Assembly: GCF_001421325.1 (NCBI RefSeq)
Contig: NZ_LMJY01000006.1
Span: 1 to 64,000, forward strand
Direction of reading: 5' to 3'
Source of the DNA: Novosphingobium sp. Leaf2
GTDB taxonomy: Bacteria; Pseudomonadota; Alphaproteobacteria; Sphingomonadales; Sphingomonadaceae
Length of the DNA: 64,000 nucleotides
Below the pieces are notes generated by a model, which was not told the DNA's origin, searched no databases, and worked only from the letters and a program-made list of their open reading frames with translations. Made by a program: the position numbers and the translations under genes. Positions 63,120-64,000 of this stretch are shown here, one piece after another (the stretch's first letter is position 1; every line of letters starts with the position of its first letter).

Positions 63120-64000
63120 ATGGCTTCGGTCACCACTCTGACATCACCGAAGGCGGACACCCGCCCCGCCGCGATCTGGCATCTAAAGGCCACGCCCGAG
63201 ACCATCCATTGGGGCTATTTCTCTCCCGACATCAAGCCGGCGCTGCGGATCAAAAGCGGCGATCTGGTGCAGGCCGAAGCGGTTACGCATCATGCCGGGG
63301 ATGCGCCCGAACTGATGTTCGACGAAGGCGTGGAGCGTATCTTTCGCGAAGTCGATCCCGCCAGCCGCGCGCCGGGCGTGCACATCATGACCGGGCCGAT
63401 CTACATCGAGGATGCCGAGCCGGGCGACATGATCGAGGTGCGCTATCTGCAGATGACGCCGCGCAACAACTACGGCTCCAACCTCGCCGCCAACTGGGGC
63501 CATTTGTATGACGAGTTCGGCCGCAAGGAACGCGTGACGATCTACGAACTGGATCCCACCGCCAACACCGCGCACGCGCTGTATGCGTATGATTTTCCCG
63601 GCGAATATCTGGTGCCGGGCACCATCACCAATTGTCCCGTGTGCGATCGCCATCCCGCGCTGCCCGGTATCACCATCCCGGCCCGCCCGCATCTTGGCAC
63701 CGCGGGCGTGGCACCGGCGGTGGACGCGCCGGTATCCACCATTCCGCCCGGCCTCCACGGCGGCAACATCGACAACTGGCGCATCGGCGCCGGCTCGACG
63801 ATGTTCTACAAGTGCCAGGTCAAGGGCGGCCTGTTCTCCATCGGCGATCCGCACGTCAGCCAGGGCGACGGCGAGATTTCCGGCACCGCGATCGAAGCCT
63901 CGCTCGATTGCCTGTTCCAGATCATCCTGCGCAAGGATTTCGATTTCCCTTCGCCCCTGCTGGAAACGCCGGAGAACTGGATCGTCCACGGCTTTGGCGA
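63120..64000 (+). CDS. Acetamidase/formamidase family protein (3' end beyond the window)
   Basis: The first 293 codons of a stand-alone amidase; the frame is open to the window edge. It starts with ATG preceded by AAGGGGG. It shares ETIHWGYFS near residue 27, GGNIDNWRIGAGS and IGDPHVSQGDGEISGTAIE with the amidase half of the AraC fusion. The two differ clearly elsewhere, for example the Cys pair NCPVCDRHP near 176-179, which the fusion lacks. It should hydrolyse a small amide to ammonia and a carboxylate. The family's usual length is about 400 aa, so roughly a quarter is missing. Confidence 0.9.
   Translation, partial: MASVTTLTSPKADTRPAAIWHLKATPETIHWGYFSPDIKPALRIKSGDLVQAEAVTHHAGDAPELMFDEGVERIFREVDPASRAPGVHIMTGPIYIEDAEPGDMIEVRYLQMTPRNNYGSNLAANWGHLYDEFGRKERVTIYELDPTANTAHALYAYDFPGEYLVPGTITNCPVCDRHPALPGITIPARPHLGTAGVAPAVDAPVSTIPPGLHGGNIDNWRIGAGSTMFYKCQVKGGLFSIGDPHVSQGDGEISGTAIEASLDCLFQIILRKDFDFPSPLLETPENWIVHGFG

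Overview
This window most likely comes from a GC-rich alphaproteobacterium of the Sphingomonadales, probably Novosphingobium or a close relative. The evidence is indirect. There is a MucR/Ros regulator of the CLEDGKK type, a class II DAHP synthase, a large sphingomonad-style TonB-dependent receptor, a Tad pilus locus, and an RPA-type RepA like those of sphingomonad plasmids. No rRNA, tRNA, CRISPR array or insertion sequence was seen.

Layout. 0.1-2.8 kb: a GAF-PAS-GGDEF diguanylate cyclase and ferredoxin-NADP reductase. 2.9-8.9 kb: a glgX-treZ-treY operon that makes trehalose from alpha-glucans. 9.0-13.6 kb: an orphan outer-membrane efflux lipoprotein, an Xre/RES toxin-antitoxin pair, and glutathione-dependent formaldehyde oxidation (frmA-fghA). 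13.7-19.1 kb: a complete plasmid-type replication and partition locus. It has iterons, repA with a structured leader, parA, two perfect 18-bp palindromes that look like parS, parB, and a helix-turn-helix accessory protein. 19.3-25.5 kb: an MscS channel, a class A penicillin-binding protein and a TonB-dependent receptor. 25.5-29.2 kb: a housekeeping block on the minus strand (nfu, tsaB, rimI, mucR, fur, plsC) with several 4-nt start/stop overlaps. 29.3-40.9 kb: an M16 peptidase, class II DAHP synthase behind a long leader hairpin, ergothioneine genes egtB-egtD, an alpha-amino-acid ester hydrolase, a CLC channel and an aldo-keto reductase. 41.0-48.3 kb: a Tad/Cpa pilus operon that lacks both the CpaF/TadA ATPase and a Flp pilin. 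48.4-54.8 kb: a hydrolase, an FAD oxidoreductase, a FUSC transporter, the ispH-thrB-rnhA operon and a small lipoprotein. 54.8-64.0 kb: an accessory catabolic island.

Two things stand out. First, the catabolic island holds an AraC-family regulator fused in frame to a complete acetamidase/formamidase (768 aa). Around it lie a Rieske oxygenase, a RutA-like flavin monooxygenase, an isochorismatase-fold amidohydrolase, an MFS transporter, an SDR, a VOC protein and a second, stand-alone acetamidase/formamidase cut by the window edge. Two strong inverted repeats sit at promoter positions. I infer a pathway that oxidises and deamidates a nitrogen-containing compound whose identity the sequence does not reveal, with a regulator that may also be an enzyme. 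Second, a plasmid-style origin and partition system lies among genes normally essential and chromosomal (ispH, rnhA, tsaB, fur, DAHP synthase). That suggests a chromid or a plasmid-chromosome cointegrate.
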